Part shown: in pieces, positions 25,499 through 33,848 of the stretch
How positions within the stretch are numbered: the stretch's first letter is position 1
Layout: each line of letters opens with the position of its first letter
DNA from: Clostridium folliculivorans
GTDB taxonomy: Bacteria > Bacillota > Clostridia > Clostridiales > Clostridiaceae
Direction: 5' to 3'
Assembly: GCF_024341905.1 (NCBI RefSeq)
Contig: NZ_BQXY01000013.1
Location: forward strand, 38,054 to 102,053
Length of the DNA stretch: 64,000 nt
Notes under the pieces: model-generated
Seen by the model: the letters and a program-made list of their open reading frames with translations, nothing else
Database searches by the model: none
Told to the model about the DNA's origin: nothing
Program-made: the position numbers and the translations under genes

Positions 25499-26009
25499 AT
25501 TTGAGATGATGATTTTTGTTTAAACAGTATGTGAAAGTTTTTTTACATAAATTAAAATAACAAATTGAATTAATTTTACATATAGATAATTTTCTATAAT
25601 AGTAATAAAGAATCTTCAGGATATAATATACTAGTATAATCATTTAAGTCAAAATACTTTAATTGTGATGAGATTAATAGAGGCTAGCAATATTTTAAAT
25701 AAGAAATTATGAAATGACACATTTCATAAAGTGTTATAAAATAGATATAATGTTAGAATATGATAAAGCATTATAATTACAAGATAATAACCTCATTATT
25801 GATATTAACTTATAATGAGTAAATTTAATTTAGGGTTATTTTTACAAAATAATATCATGGTTATCTTACTTATGTGTAGCTATTATTTACCTTAAGTATA
25901 GATTTATAGATTATTATATAGATAAAATAATTAAAACTACTTGAACTAGTAATGACGTGAGAAGTAAATGAGTTTTAACTAAAGAAATATATGAAAGGAT
26001 GAGTATAAA
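25499..26009. other. Intergenic stretch before the damaged cinA
   Basis: Very AT-rich, with stops in all frames and no clear promoter, repeat or RNA. The lost N-terminal part of cinA would be expected at the right end, but I cannot recognise it beyond DVYY at the current start. The last bases hold an AAAGGATGA ribosome binding site for 26010. Confidence 0.5.
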
Positions 26010-27140
26010 ATGTGTGATGATGACGTATATTATTTTTGGCCAGAAAAAGAAGATTATGAATATTTGTTAAAAATATTAGACCGGACTTTAATTGGAGGTC
26101 TTGGGCCAACTCCAGATGACCTAACAAAGGAGACAGCTGCTAAGTTTTTTAATCAGGAACTTGTTGTTCATGAAGAATCATGGAAGCATATAGAAAGTTA
26201 TTTTAGTAAAAGTGGAAGAATCATGGAAGGAAGCAATGCTAAGCAGGCGTATTTTCCCAAAGATGCAGTTGTATTACCTAATCCTAATGGAACAGCTCCA
26301 GGTGCTATATTAAAAAAGGATCAAAAAATCATAGTAGTGTTGCCTGGACCTCCTAAAGAAATGAAGCCTATGTTTATTAATCATGTTGTTCCCTATCTAC
26401 AGCAGTATTCTGATACAATACTGGTATCAAAGGTGCTTAGAATTTTTGGTATTGGTGAAGGAGTTATGGCAGAAGAGATTTCAGATATAATAAATGGTCA
26501 AAGCAATCCTACTGTCGCTCCTTATGCTAAAGAAAGAGATGTAACCCTTAGAATAACAGCTAAAGCAAGAGATGAAGAAGAGGCTAAAAAGTTAATTAAG
26601 CCAGTTGAAGATAAAATAAGAGAAAGGCTTAATGATAATATATACGGTGAAAATGATGTAACTTTAGAAGAAGTGGTGGCTAAAATGCTTGTAAGTAATA
26701 AACTTACTATAGCCACAGCAGAGTCTTGCACTGGCGGACTTATTGCAGCTACTCTCATAAATTATCCTGGAATTTCAGAAGTGTTTATGGAAGGTGCAGT
26801 GACTTATTCAAATGATAGTAAAATGAAAAGGCTAGGAGTAAAAGCAGATACTCTAGAAAAGTATGGTGCTGTAAGTGAAGAAACAGCTGGAGAAATGGCT
26901 GAAGGTATAGCTAAAAATGCTGGTACAAGAGTTGGGATATCTACTACTGGAATTGCAGGTCCTGGTGGTGGCTCAGCTGATAAACCTGTGGGACTCGTTT
27001 ATATGGGGCTTCATATAGATGGAAATACATTAGTTAGAAAGTTTAACTTTCAAGGAAGTAGAGAAAGAATTAGACAAAGAGCTACCATGAATGCATTGGA
27101 TTGGCTTAGGAGAGAACTTATAAAGAAGTTTAATAACTAG
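26010..27140 (+). CDS. cinA: CinA-like protein with damaged N-terminus
   Basis: From residue 29 (GGLGPTPDDLTKE) onward this is a normal CinA: the MoCF-like domain (VLPGPPKEMKPMF), a middle region, and the C-terminal nicotinamide-nucleotide amidase domain (TAESCTGGLIAATL, STTGIAGPGGGSADKPVG). About 45-50 N-terminal residues are missing, including the GTELLxGxxxNTN segment of the nucleotide site. The first 28 residues look like a scrambled piece (DVYYFWPEKEDYEYLLKILDRT) of the usual DVYxxxxVGDNExxLLxAL region, with several codons lost before GGLGP. A ribosome binding site still precedes the ATG, so the amidase half may be made and active. The pyrophosphatase half is probably not. Confidence 0.75.
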   Translation: MCDDDVYYFWPEKEDYEYLLKILDRTLIGGLGPTPDDLTKETAAKFFNQELVVHEESWKHIESYFSKSGRIMEGSNAKQAYFPKDAVVLPNPNGTAPGAILKKDQKIIVVLPGPPKEMKPMFINHVVPYLQQYSDTILVSKVLRIFGIGEGVMAEEISDIINGQSNPTVAPYAKERDVTLRITAKARDEEEAKKLIKPVEDKIRERLNDNIYGENDVTLEEVVAKMLVSNKLTIATAESCTGGLIAATLINYPGISEVFMEGAVTYSNDSKMKRLGVKADTLEKYGAVSEETAGEMAEGIAKNAGTRVGISTTGIAGPGGGSADKPVGLVYMGLHIDGNTLVRKFNFQGSRERIRQRATMNALDWLRRELIKKFNN

Positions 27141-27152
27141 CCTTTTGGCTTA

Positions 27153-27345
27153 AATTAAGTAATTATGCATCCAATGCTTTAATGAGCTTACGCAAAGAAT
27201 TAATATGATTTTGTCATATTCCATGGCTAAAACTGTAAACTCACTACGTTCGAACAGTACAGTTTTTCAACGCCATTACATCTGAAAAAATCATTTAATT
27301 CTAATAGCTCGCTTATATAGCATCTCCTGCATAATCACTTAATTT
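27153..27345. repeat. About 190-bp imperfect palindrome (MITE- or BOX-like)
   Basis: The left arm (AATTAAGTAATTATGCA...ATGCTTTAATGAGC) and the right arm (GCTC...AGCATCTCCTGCATAATC) are imperfect complements along about 90 bases, closing at a perfect AAAACTGTA/TACAGTTTT pair near 27229-27266 around a TTCGAA core. The base content is less AT-biased than the surroundings. It directly follows cinA. No ORF lies inside. It may be a non-autonomous transposable repeat or a folded RNA element. Confidence 0.6.
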
Positions 27346-27474
27346 TAACAATTTTCTTAAACATATCTTAATATTAAATGGAGACTTATAAGCAAATAGA
27401 AATGATATAAGAATGCCAAATAAATAAGTTGGAAAATAATTATTAGTTTGTATAAAATGTAAGGGTGTAAAATA

Positions 27475-27521
27475 AAAATTCCTCTTAAAGTGAGGAAAAC
27501 CATCACTAAAAGAGGAATTTT
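27475..27521. terminator. Strong isolated hairpin
   Basis: AAAATTCCTCTT and AAGAGGAATTTT form a perfect 12-bp stem with an inner AGTGA/TCACT stem. It lies 335 bases after cinA and 160 bases before the CPBP gene, so it ends no nearby gene directly. It may stop transcription from the palindrome region or act as part of a leader. Confidence 0.55.
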
Positions 27522-27680
27522 CTATATTAAATAAAATGGGGGAGAGGCAATTTAATATAAAAGTTATCTACAATAATAATTGTCTCCTAAAAGGAAGAAA
27601 ATATACATTGGCAAAAAAATAAATACATAAATAAAAATATATGTTATGGTATTTATGAGTAAAAGAGTAAGGAGAGATTT

Positions 27681-28634
27681 ATGAAACCTGTATTTAAATC
27701 AAATTTATATTTTTTGATAGTATTGTTTGTATCAATGGTAGGTCCATATATAGTAAGAAGACCACTTGCACTTTTAGGCTTGAATTATGGAGAACTTCTA
27801 ATGACTGTGCACGCCATATTTTTTATATTGCCTGCCATAATATATGTTATAGTAACTAAAGCTCCAGTAAAGCAAACCTTCAGATTTAATAAAGTAAGTT
27901 TAAAGGAAATAGGTTATGCAATTCTAATAGCTCTTTTAGCGCAGCCTATAATGACTTTATTTTCATTAATAACTTCATTTTTCTTTGATAATGATGTTGC
28001 AAAGGCTATGGATGTTATGAAAGATCTACCATACTGGATGATGCTTTTAGTTGTAGCTGTTACACCTGCAATTACGGAAGAGATAACAATGAGAGGTATA
28101 GTCTTATCAGGATATAATCACAAGAGTAAGATAAAAGCTTCATTGATGATAGGTTTATTATTTGGTATTTTTCACTTAAATGGACAACAATTTCTTTATG
28201 CAGCAGCATTAGGCGCGCTTTTTGCTTACATGGTAAGAGTAACTAATAGTATATTTGTATCTATGATATGTCACTTTACAGTAAACGGATTTCAAGTAAG
28301 TCTACAGGCTATACTTTCACCACTTACTAAGCTTGTAGGCAATAGACAAGATTACTCTTTAAGAAGTTTGCCTATGAATGATAAGATAAACATGGTTCTT
28401 ACATGGGGGTTTGTAGCAGTAATTTTTGCAGCTTTGGTTGCAATTTTAATTAAGAAATTAAAAGAGGCTGCAGAAGAAAGAGGAGTAGTTGATAGTTATG
28501 ACCTAATAACTAACTATGGAAGAGAGTCTGTTAATGGAATAGGTGATGTAGCTTTAGAGAGGGATAATATAATAAATATACCGTTTATAGCTACAGTAGT
28601 TATCTACTTAATATATATGATATTTTTTGCATAG
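27681..28634 (+). CDS. CPBP-family intramembrane glutamic endopeptidase
   Basis: A 317-aa membrane protein with about eight helices and the CPBP (Abi/CAAX-like) motifs: EEITMRG near residue 133 (EExxxR), FGIFHLN near 160 (FxxxH) and CHFTVNGFQ near 203 (HxxxN). Such proteases act in protein processing, and some protect against bacteriocins. The bacteriocin locus here is 5 kb downstream and not in the same operon. The soluble insert at about 265-290 is acidic. AAGGAGAG precedes the ATG. Confidence 0.87.
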   Translation: MKPVFKSNLYFLIVLFVSMVGPYIVRRPLALLGLNYGELLMTVHAIFFILPAIIYVIVTKAPVKQTFRFNKVSLKEIGYAILIALLAQPIMTLFSLITSFFFDNDVAKAMDVMKDLPYWMMLLVVAVTPAITEEITMRGIVLSGYNHKSKIKASLMIGLLFGIFHLNGQQFLYAAALGALFAYMVRVTNSIFVSMICHFTVNGFQVSLQAILSPLTKLVGNRQDYSLRSLPMNDKINMVLTWGFVAVIFAALVAILIKKLKEAAEERGVVDSYDLITNYGRESVNGIGDVALERDNIINIPFIATVVIYLIYMIFFA

Positions 28635-28682
28635 TTGCAAGTAGTGTAATATAAAACAAGAATTTATAAATATTAATAGGTG

Positions 28683-28736
28683 AAAGCCATGCATATAAGG
28701 AATTTTATTTTCCTTATTATGCATGACTTTTGTTTT
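28683..28736 (+). terminator. Terminator after the CPBP gene
   Basis: A long stem (AAGCCATGCATATAAGGAA with its near-complement, one mismatch and one bulge) followed by TTTTGTTTTT. Confidence 0.87.
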
Positions 28737-28880
28737 TATAAAAAGGTTTTTATTTGGGATATAAGAAATCCATATTCTTTGTTGATTATAGAAAATAATT
28801 TTGACTAACTGAAAGAATATGGTAATATATTTAAGTGTAGTGAGAATATTTATCAATGCAAAGAAAGAAGGTGCACTAAA

Positions 28881-29930
28881 TTGAAAAATAGCTATAAAGC
28901 TTTTTCTGTTTTACTTATCATATTAATATCATTTTCTATTACTTCTTGTAGTAGTAAAGAAGAAAAAAAGACTCTAGATGTTTTTAACTGGGGTGAAAAT
29001 ATAGATGAAAGTCTGCTAAATGAATTTGAGGATAAATATGATATTAAAATAAATTATAATACTTATGATACAAATGAGTTCATGTATGAAGCTGTAAAGT
29101 CAGGCAAAACAAACTACGATGTAGTAGTTCCATCAGATTATATGGTTGAAAAGATGGTCAAGGAGAATATGTTAGAAAAACTTGATTTTGATAATATACC
29201 TAACTTCAATAAAATAGACTCAGATTACTTAAATAGAGAATTTGATCCGGGAAATAAATTCTCTGTACCATATATGTCTGGAACAATAGGAATATTATAT
29301 AATTCAAATTTAGTTAAAGATCCGGTAGATTCATGGAATATACTTTGGGATCACAAGTATAAAGGTGAAATATTTATGTTGGATGCTCAAAGAGACGCTA
29401 TAGGAATATCTCTAAAGAGGTTAGGTTACTCGCTAAACTCTACTGATACAAACCAGTTAAACGAAGCAAAAAAGGAGCTTATAAAGCAGAAGTCATTGGT
29501 TAGAGCTTATGTGCAGGATGAAGTAAAAGATAGGATGATAGCTGGAGAAGGTAGTTTAGCCGTAATTTGGTCTGGAGAAGGGTTAAATCTACAAGATAAG
29601 TATCCTTATTTAAAATATATAGTTCCTAAGGAAGGAGCAAACTTTTGGGTGGATTCACTGGTAGTTCCAAAAGGATCAAAGCATAAAAAGGAAGCAGAAT
29701 TATTTATAAATTTTTTATGTGAGAAAGATCCAGCACTTAAAAATGCTTCGGAGGTAGGATACACAACCCCTCAAAAAGAAGCAAGAGAAACACAGCCAGA
29801 TAATATAAAGAATAATAAAAATGCATATTTACCAAAAGAAGTTTTAGATAAATGTGAGAACTATAAGGACTTAGGAGAAAACTTAAAGCTTTATGATGAA
29901 GCTTGGTTAGAAGTTAAATCTGCAAGATAA
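28881..29930 (+). CDS. potD: PotD-like polyamine-binding lipoprotein
   Basis: A 349-aa lipoprotein (lipobox SITSC, Cys near residue 23) with the PotD/PotF fold: VFNWGENIDESLL, YDVVVPSDYMV, VPYMSGTIGILYN, a central DAQRDAIGISLKRLGYSLNS and a C-terminal EVGYTTPQKEA. These proteins bind spermidine or putrescine for the PotABC importer. No potA, B or C is in the window, so it is an orphan or its transporter is elsewhere. The start is TTG at 28881 with AGAAGGTG 8 bases upstream. Specificity cannot be set by eye. Confidence 0.85.
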   Translation: MKNSYKAFSVLLIILISFSITSCSSKEEKKTLDVFNWGENIDESLLNEFEDKYDIKINYNTYDTNEFMYEAVKSGKTNYDVVVPSDYMVEKMVKENMLEKLDFDNIPNFNKIDSDYLNREFDPGNKFSVPYMSGTIGILYNSNLVKDPVDSWNILWDHKYKGEIFMLDAQRDAIGISLKRLGYSLNSTDTNQLNEAKKELIKQKSLVRAYVQDEVKDRMIAGEGSLAVIWSGEGLNLQDKYPYLKYIVPKEGANFWVDSLVVPKGSKHKKEAELFINFLCEKDPALKNASEVGYTTPQKEARETQPDNIKNNKNAYLPKEVLDKCENYKDLGENLKLYDEAWLEVKSAR

Positions 29931-30302
29931 GTTTAAATATAGACTAATATTAACGTAAGCTGAGCGTTAGTAAAAGAACTAGTCTAGAGTGAATTTTTGG
30001 ATATATAGGATAACTTAAAAAATATACTAAGAATTTCTTTTGACAACAGTCTATAGAATACCTTAAAATATTCATGGTATTATTAAAAATTTAAATCGCA
30101 TTGTATCTAAGCAATAGCTAAAAATAAAGTTTAAATAAAAGGCGTTGTTAAAATATTGTGTTGAAATTAAGCAAATCTAAATAAAAATATATGATTATAA
30201 AATTATAAAATTATAAAAATATATAATTATAAAATTATATAAATATATAGTATTCATGCAGGTTTTAAGAAGAAAGTTTATTATAAGAAGAGGAGAAATA
30301 TA
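29931..30302 (+). promoter_or_regulatory. Long leader/promoter region before the ABC-F gene
   Basis: TTGACA (30040-30045), 18 bp and TAAAAT (30064-30069) form a good promoter about 230 bases before the ABC-F start. The leader then holds an AT-only stretch with short repeats of ATAAAATTAT (about 30187-30250). Long leaders are common before ABC-F genes and may attenuate, but I see no clear leader peptide or terminator here. Confidence 0.5.
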
Positions 30303-31859
30303 ATGAGTATACTTACGGTAAAAAACCTTAGTCATGGCTTTGGTGATAGAGCTATATTTGAAGATGTGTCATTTAGACTTCTAAAGGGAGAGCATATAGG
30401 TTTTATTGGCGCTAATGGTGAAGGTAAATCTACATTCATGAATATAATAACAGGAAAACTTATGCCTGATGAAGGTAAGGTAGAGTGGAGCAATAGAGTT
30501 AGAGTTGGATATATGGATCAACATGCTCACCTAGAAAAAGGAAACTCCATAAGAGATGTACTTAGAGGTGCATTTCAATATCTTTTTGACTTAGAAAAAG
30601 AAATGTTAGATATGTATGATAAGATGGCTGATGCTACACCTGAAGAGTTAGATAAAATGATGAATGATATAGGAACAATCCAAGATATGCTTGATCATAA
30701 TGGGTTCTACGTTATTGATGCTAAAATTGATGAAGTTGCTGCTGGACTTGGATTAAAAGATGTAGGTCTAGATAAAGATGTTATGGATTTGAGTGGAGGA
30801 CAAAGAACTAAGGTTTTATTATCTAAGCTTCTCTTAGAAACTCCAGATATACTTCTTTTAGACGAGCCTACTAACTATTTAGATGAAGCACATATAGAGT
30901 GGCTAAAGAGATTTTTACAAAGTTACGAAAATGCATTTATATTAATATCACATGATATTCCTTTCTTAAACAGTGTTATAAACTTAATCTACCATGTTGA
31001 AAATAGACAGCTTAATAGATATGTTGGGGATTATGATAACTTTAAGAGAGTACATGAAGCTAACAAGAAACAGTTAGAATCTGCTTATGAAAGACAACAG
31101 CAAGAAATAGCAAAACTTGAAGACTTTATAGCTAGAAATAAGGCTAGAGTAGCTACTACTGGAATGGCAAAAGCTAGACAAAAGAAGCTAGACAAGATAG
31201 AAAAAATAGAACTTACTGCTGAAAAACCAAAGCCAGAGTTTAATTTTAGAAGTGGAAGAACTTCAGGAAAACTTATATTTGAGACTAGAGATTTAGTTAT
31301 TGGATATAATGAGCCGCTATCAAGTCCGCTTAACTTAAGAATGGAAAGAGGCCAAAAAATAGCTCTAGTAGGAGCAAATGGACTTGGTAAGACTACTCTT
31401 CTAAAGAGTCTTATGGGAGAGCTTAAGTCGTTAAATGGAGAAGTTGAATTAGGTGACTATCTACAAATGGGATATTTTGAACAAGAGATAAAGGATGCAA
31501 ACTATAACAGTTGTATAGATGAAGTATGGGGTGAGTTTCCTGCATTTACTCAATATGAAGTAAGAGCTGCTCTTGCTAAGTGTGGTCTTACAACAAAGCA
31601 TATTGAAAGCAAGGTTGTTGTACTAAGTGGAGGAGAACAAGCAAAGGTTAGATTATGTAAGCTTATAAATAAAGAAACAAATCTACTAATACTAGATGAG
31701 CCTACTAACCATTTAGACGTAGAAGCTAAGGATGAATTAAAGAGAGCTCTTAAGGCATATAAGGGAAGTATATTAATAGTATGCCACGAACCAGAATTCT
31801 ATAGAGATGTAGTTACAGATGTTTGGAACTGTGAAGAGTGGACAACAAAGATATATTAA
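30303..31859 (+). CDS. ABC-F family ATPase (YkpA/YbiT-like)
   Basis: A 518-aa protein with two ATPase domains and no membrane helices. Walker A motifs are GANGEGKST (near 37) and GANGLGKTT (near 355), signatures LSGGQR and LSGGEQ, and Walker B motifs ILLLDEPTN and LLILDEPTN. The inter-domain linker (about 240-310) is Lys/Glu/Arg-rich, typical for ABC-F proteins that bind the ribosomal E site. This subgroup acts in translation rather than transport; some members give antibiotic resistance. The length fits the YkpA/YbiT type, with no long C-terminal extension. AGAGGAG precedes the ATG. Confidence 0.9.
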   Translation: MSILTVKNLSHGFGDRAIFEDVSFRLLKGEHIGFIGANGEGKSTFMNIITGKLMPDEGKVEWSNRVRVGYMDQHAHLEKGNSIRDVLRGAFQYLFDLEKEMLDMYDKMADATPEELDKMMNDIGTIQDMLDHNGFYVIDAKIDEVAAGLGLKDVGLDKDVMDLSGGQRTKVLLSKLLLETPDILLLDEPTNYLDEAHIEWLKRFLQSYENAFILISHDIPFLNSVINLIYHVENRQLNRYVGDYDNFKRVHEANKKQLESAYERQQQEIAKLEDFIARNKARVATTGMAKARQKKLDKIEKIELTAEKPKPEFNFRSGRTSGKLIFETRDLVIGYNEPLSSPLNLRMERGQKIALVGANGLGKTTLLKSLMGELKSLNGEVELGDYLQMGYFEQEIKDANYNSCIDEVWGEFPAFTQYEVRAALAKCGLTTKHIESKVVVLSGGEQAKVRLCKLINKETNLLILDEPTNHLDVEAKDELKRALKAYKGSILIVCHEPEFYRDVVTDVWNCEEWTTKIY

Positions 31860-31979
31860 TTAGGATGTGTGATGAAAGCCCTTGAGGATGGCGACTTCAA
31901 GAATTTTTAATGTCACTGCTTATACCTGTGATTTTTAAAAATATATGGCTATGAGTAGAAGATAATAACTCTGGAGTAA

Positions 31980-32114
31980 AGTAATAGTAGGTTTGGTTAC
32001 CGCAGAAAAACAGGTTTAGCATATGAACAATTAAGTTTAAATCAATATATTGACCCGTTTACGGATGATTCTTACTGTCCCCAGCATGGACGACACTTGG
32101 TTTCAATGATTTAA
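31980..32114 (+). pseudogene. Possible remnant of a coding sequence
   Basis: A 44-codon open stretch with no start codon reads RRKTGLAYEQLSLNQYID, then a segment ending CPQHGRHLV. The composition looks protein-like and less AT-rich than the surroundings, but it begins just after a stop. I cannot identify the family. It fills part of the 550-base gap after the ABC-F gene. Confidence 0.3.
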
Positions 32115-32131
32115 AATGATATAAATAAAAA

Positions 32132-32195
32132 AACTTAAATAAGAGTGGTAAATAACTATAGAAATTATTAGTTACTTACCACTCTTATTTAAGTT
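32132..32195. terminator. Very strong hairpin, 20-bp perfect stem
   Basis: AACTTAAATAAGAGTGGTAA and its exact complement enclose an inner TAACTA/TAGTTA stem. It is flanked by A-runs and lacks a long forward T-run. It lies 270 bases after the ABC-F gene, beyond the possible coding remnant. Confidence 0.6.
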
Positions 32196-32412
32196 AGAGA
32201 AGATAAATTATAAACTTACATATATACTAGAGGTTTATAAGAATATAATCTAAATTCATTATATTAAATTAATGAGTGAATTTAAATAAATACGATAATA
32301 TTTAAATATCAATACTAGTGTTAAAGCCAGATCAATAAATATTAGAGTCTAGATTTCATATCTAAATTTTGGGGAATTATAAAGTTATTTAAAATTAAAT
32401 TTTGTCAATAGA

Positions 32413-32667
32413 TTAAACACTAGTGGGTTTTTTATAACTATAAAAGAAAAGCAAACTTGAAATTAAGAGCAAGGGTCTTAAATAAACAGCGCCTTTATTG
32501 AAGACTATAGATATAATAAATAATACTAGATATACTATTGAGAGTGTTAAGTTAATTTGATTTCTAGATTTACTTTTTTCTTTGTGATATGAAAATGTAG
32601 CTATTAGTGGTAAAAACAAAATAGCTATACATAATATAGAAATAATGTGATTTAAAGTTTCAATCAT
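32413..32667 (-). CDS. Small three-helix membrane protein beside the bacteriocin locus
   Basis: An 84-aa protein with three hydrophobic helices (about residues 5-25, 40-58 and 62-78) separated by Lys/Arg-rich turns. GGAGG precedes the ATG. I recognise no family, but size, topology and position 450 bases downstream of the bacteriocin precursor on the same strand suit an immunity protein. The MITE-like palindrome lies between them, so co-transcription is doubtful. Confidence 0.55.
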   Translation of the reverse strand: MIETLNHIISILCIAILFLPLIATFSYHKEKSKSRNQINLTLSIVYLVLFIISIVFNKGAVYLRPLLLISSLLFFYSYKKPTSV

Positions 32668-32821
32668 AATAATCCTCCGATTTAACTAATTTATATATTA
32701 CAAATAAAGTATTATTAATTTATATTATACATGAATGATGACACTATTAAAATTATTGATTTGAGTAAATCATATATTTGGCTTTTGGTGTAAACATTTA
32801 TAGTATTAAATTTAACTATTG

Positions 32822-32936
32822 AAAAATAAGGTGCTGCCTCATTAAGCAATTTACATACTATATATTGTTTTGTATATAGAAATACAAACACAATATGGTG
32901 TAGTATACATTTTTAGTGCGACAGCCCCTTATTTTT
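32822..32936. mobile_element. MITE-like 115-bp palindrome
   Basis: The ends AAAAATAAGGTGCTGCC and GACAGCCCCTTATTTTT match as an inverted repeat at 15 of 17 positions. The complementarity continues inward (TATTGTTTTGTAT with ATACAAACACAATA) to a small loop near 32875. The end sequence GGGGCTGTCGCA resembles ends of some insertion sequences. There is no ORF inside. It probably is a non-autonomous element between the precursor and the small membrane protein gene. Confidence 0.6.
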
Positions 32937-33122
32937 AATTTAATTGAACTTATATGTTATATTCCACACAATGATTTTCATATTTACGATATTTTGATAT
33001 TCGTTAATAAGCAAAAATTTCATTTTAAACAATAAATTTAATATTCGCAAATCATCGTTGAATAAGGTGAAAAACTATAAATATATTAGTGTTTTTATGC
33101 ATTCACCGGAATATGAGTTATA

Positions 33123-33359
33123 TTATTGAACAAAATTTTTGTAAGCAGACCATAACGCTGCACCCGCAGCAAATAATCCTACTCCCATTAAGGCAACTGG
33201 ATTAATAAGACCTGCAGCAATCATTGCATCAACTGCCCAAGCTTCTATACCAAATATACCAGCAACATCTAGTACCCAAGATAATGCATCACCACCATTA
33301 ATAAGTTCTATTTCATTAATTTTTAATTCAGAAAAGTTACTATTCATTATTAATTCCAT
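33123..33359 (-). CDS. Bacteriocin precursor with double-glycine leader
   Basis: A 78-aa peptide. The leader (residues 1-23) ends ELKINEIELINGG, the classic double-glycine type cut by C39 peptidases. The mature part would be 55 residues, hydrophobic and Gly/Ala-rich (LMGVGLFAAGAALWSAYK), without Cys, so it is not a lantibiotic or disulfide pediocin type. AAAGGAGA precedes the ATG at 33359. The C39 exporter gene starts 490 bases away, divergently. It could be a leaderless-like pore-forming class IId peptide or one half of a two-peptide system; no second peptide is seen. Confidence 0.78.
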   Translation of the reverse strand: MELIMNSNFSELKINEIELINGGDALSWVLDVAGIFGIEAWAVDAMIAAGLINPVALMGVGLFAAGAALWSAYKNFVQ

Positions 33360-33453
33360 TTGTATATCTCCTTTAAATATCTAGTGTAACTACTTGTACA
33401 CCGATTTATTTTATTTATAATAAACTCCTTCGGGCCCGTAAAGAAGCTATTAA

Positions 33454-33739
33454 CTAAAAGATATTTGGGTTTAAACCAAGATACATATCAACATGCAACT
33501 TGTCCACTTCTTCAACGCTTTTAACTTCATTTACAGTAACATTGTATAAAGTAGTTATTGGCTGAAGATTATTTTTTTTAAAAAATTTTTCGATCTTTTT
33601 CATCTCTTTCTGCATTTTTTTATTGAGTTAACGTTTTTCTAAAAGAAAGAAGATTTTTATATTCTATTTCACTGTCTAATGTTAACTTATTAAACTCATC
33701 TTTACATATTATCTTATTGTCATATGTGAAAATGTAACC
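33454..33739 (-). pseudogene. Frameshifted small gene upstream of the bacteriocin precursor
   Basis: On the reverse strand, an open stretch without start codon (GYIFTYDNKIICKDEF ... LLSFRKTLTQ) stops at 33629 or so, and a second frame then continues from ATG 33615 with MQKEMKKIEKFFKKNN to VDMYLGLNPNIF, stop at 33454. A one-base change at the A-run between them would join both into about 93 residues. The second piece (53 aa) has no good ribosome binding site of its own. It is probably a decayed accessory or immunity gene of this locus; the family is unknown. Confidence 0.5.
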
Positions 33740-33848
33740 TTATGTAACTCTTAAGGTTTATATTACAGTATTTACTTTTTTTGTAAATATGTTATTTTGT
33801 TTTTATGAATATTTTTTAACGACAAATTTTGACTTAAAGGAGTTATTT

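Noticed and set aside
27538..27624. 28-codon ORF before the CPBP gene
   Set aside because: No ribosome binding site and a composition like the surrounding non-coding DNA.
30187..30250. Repeated ATAAAATTAT units that look like a small repeat array
   Set aside because: Low-complexity AT sequence without unique spacers; not a CRISPR array.
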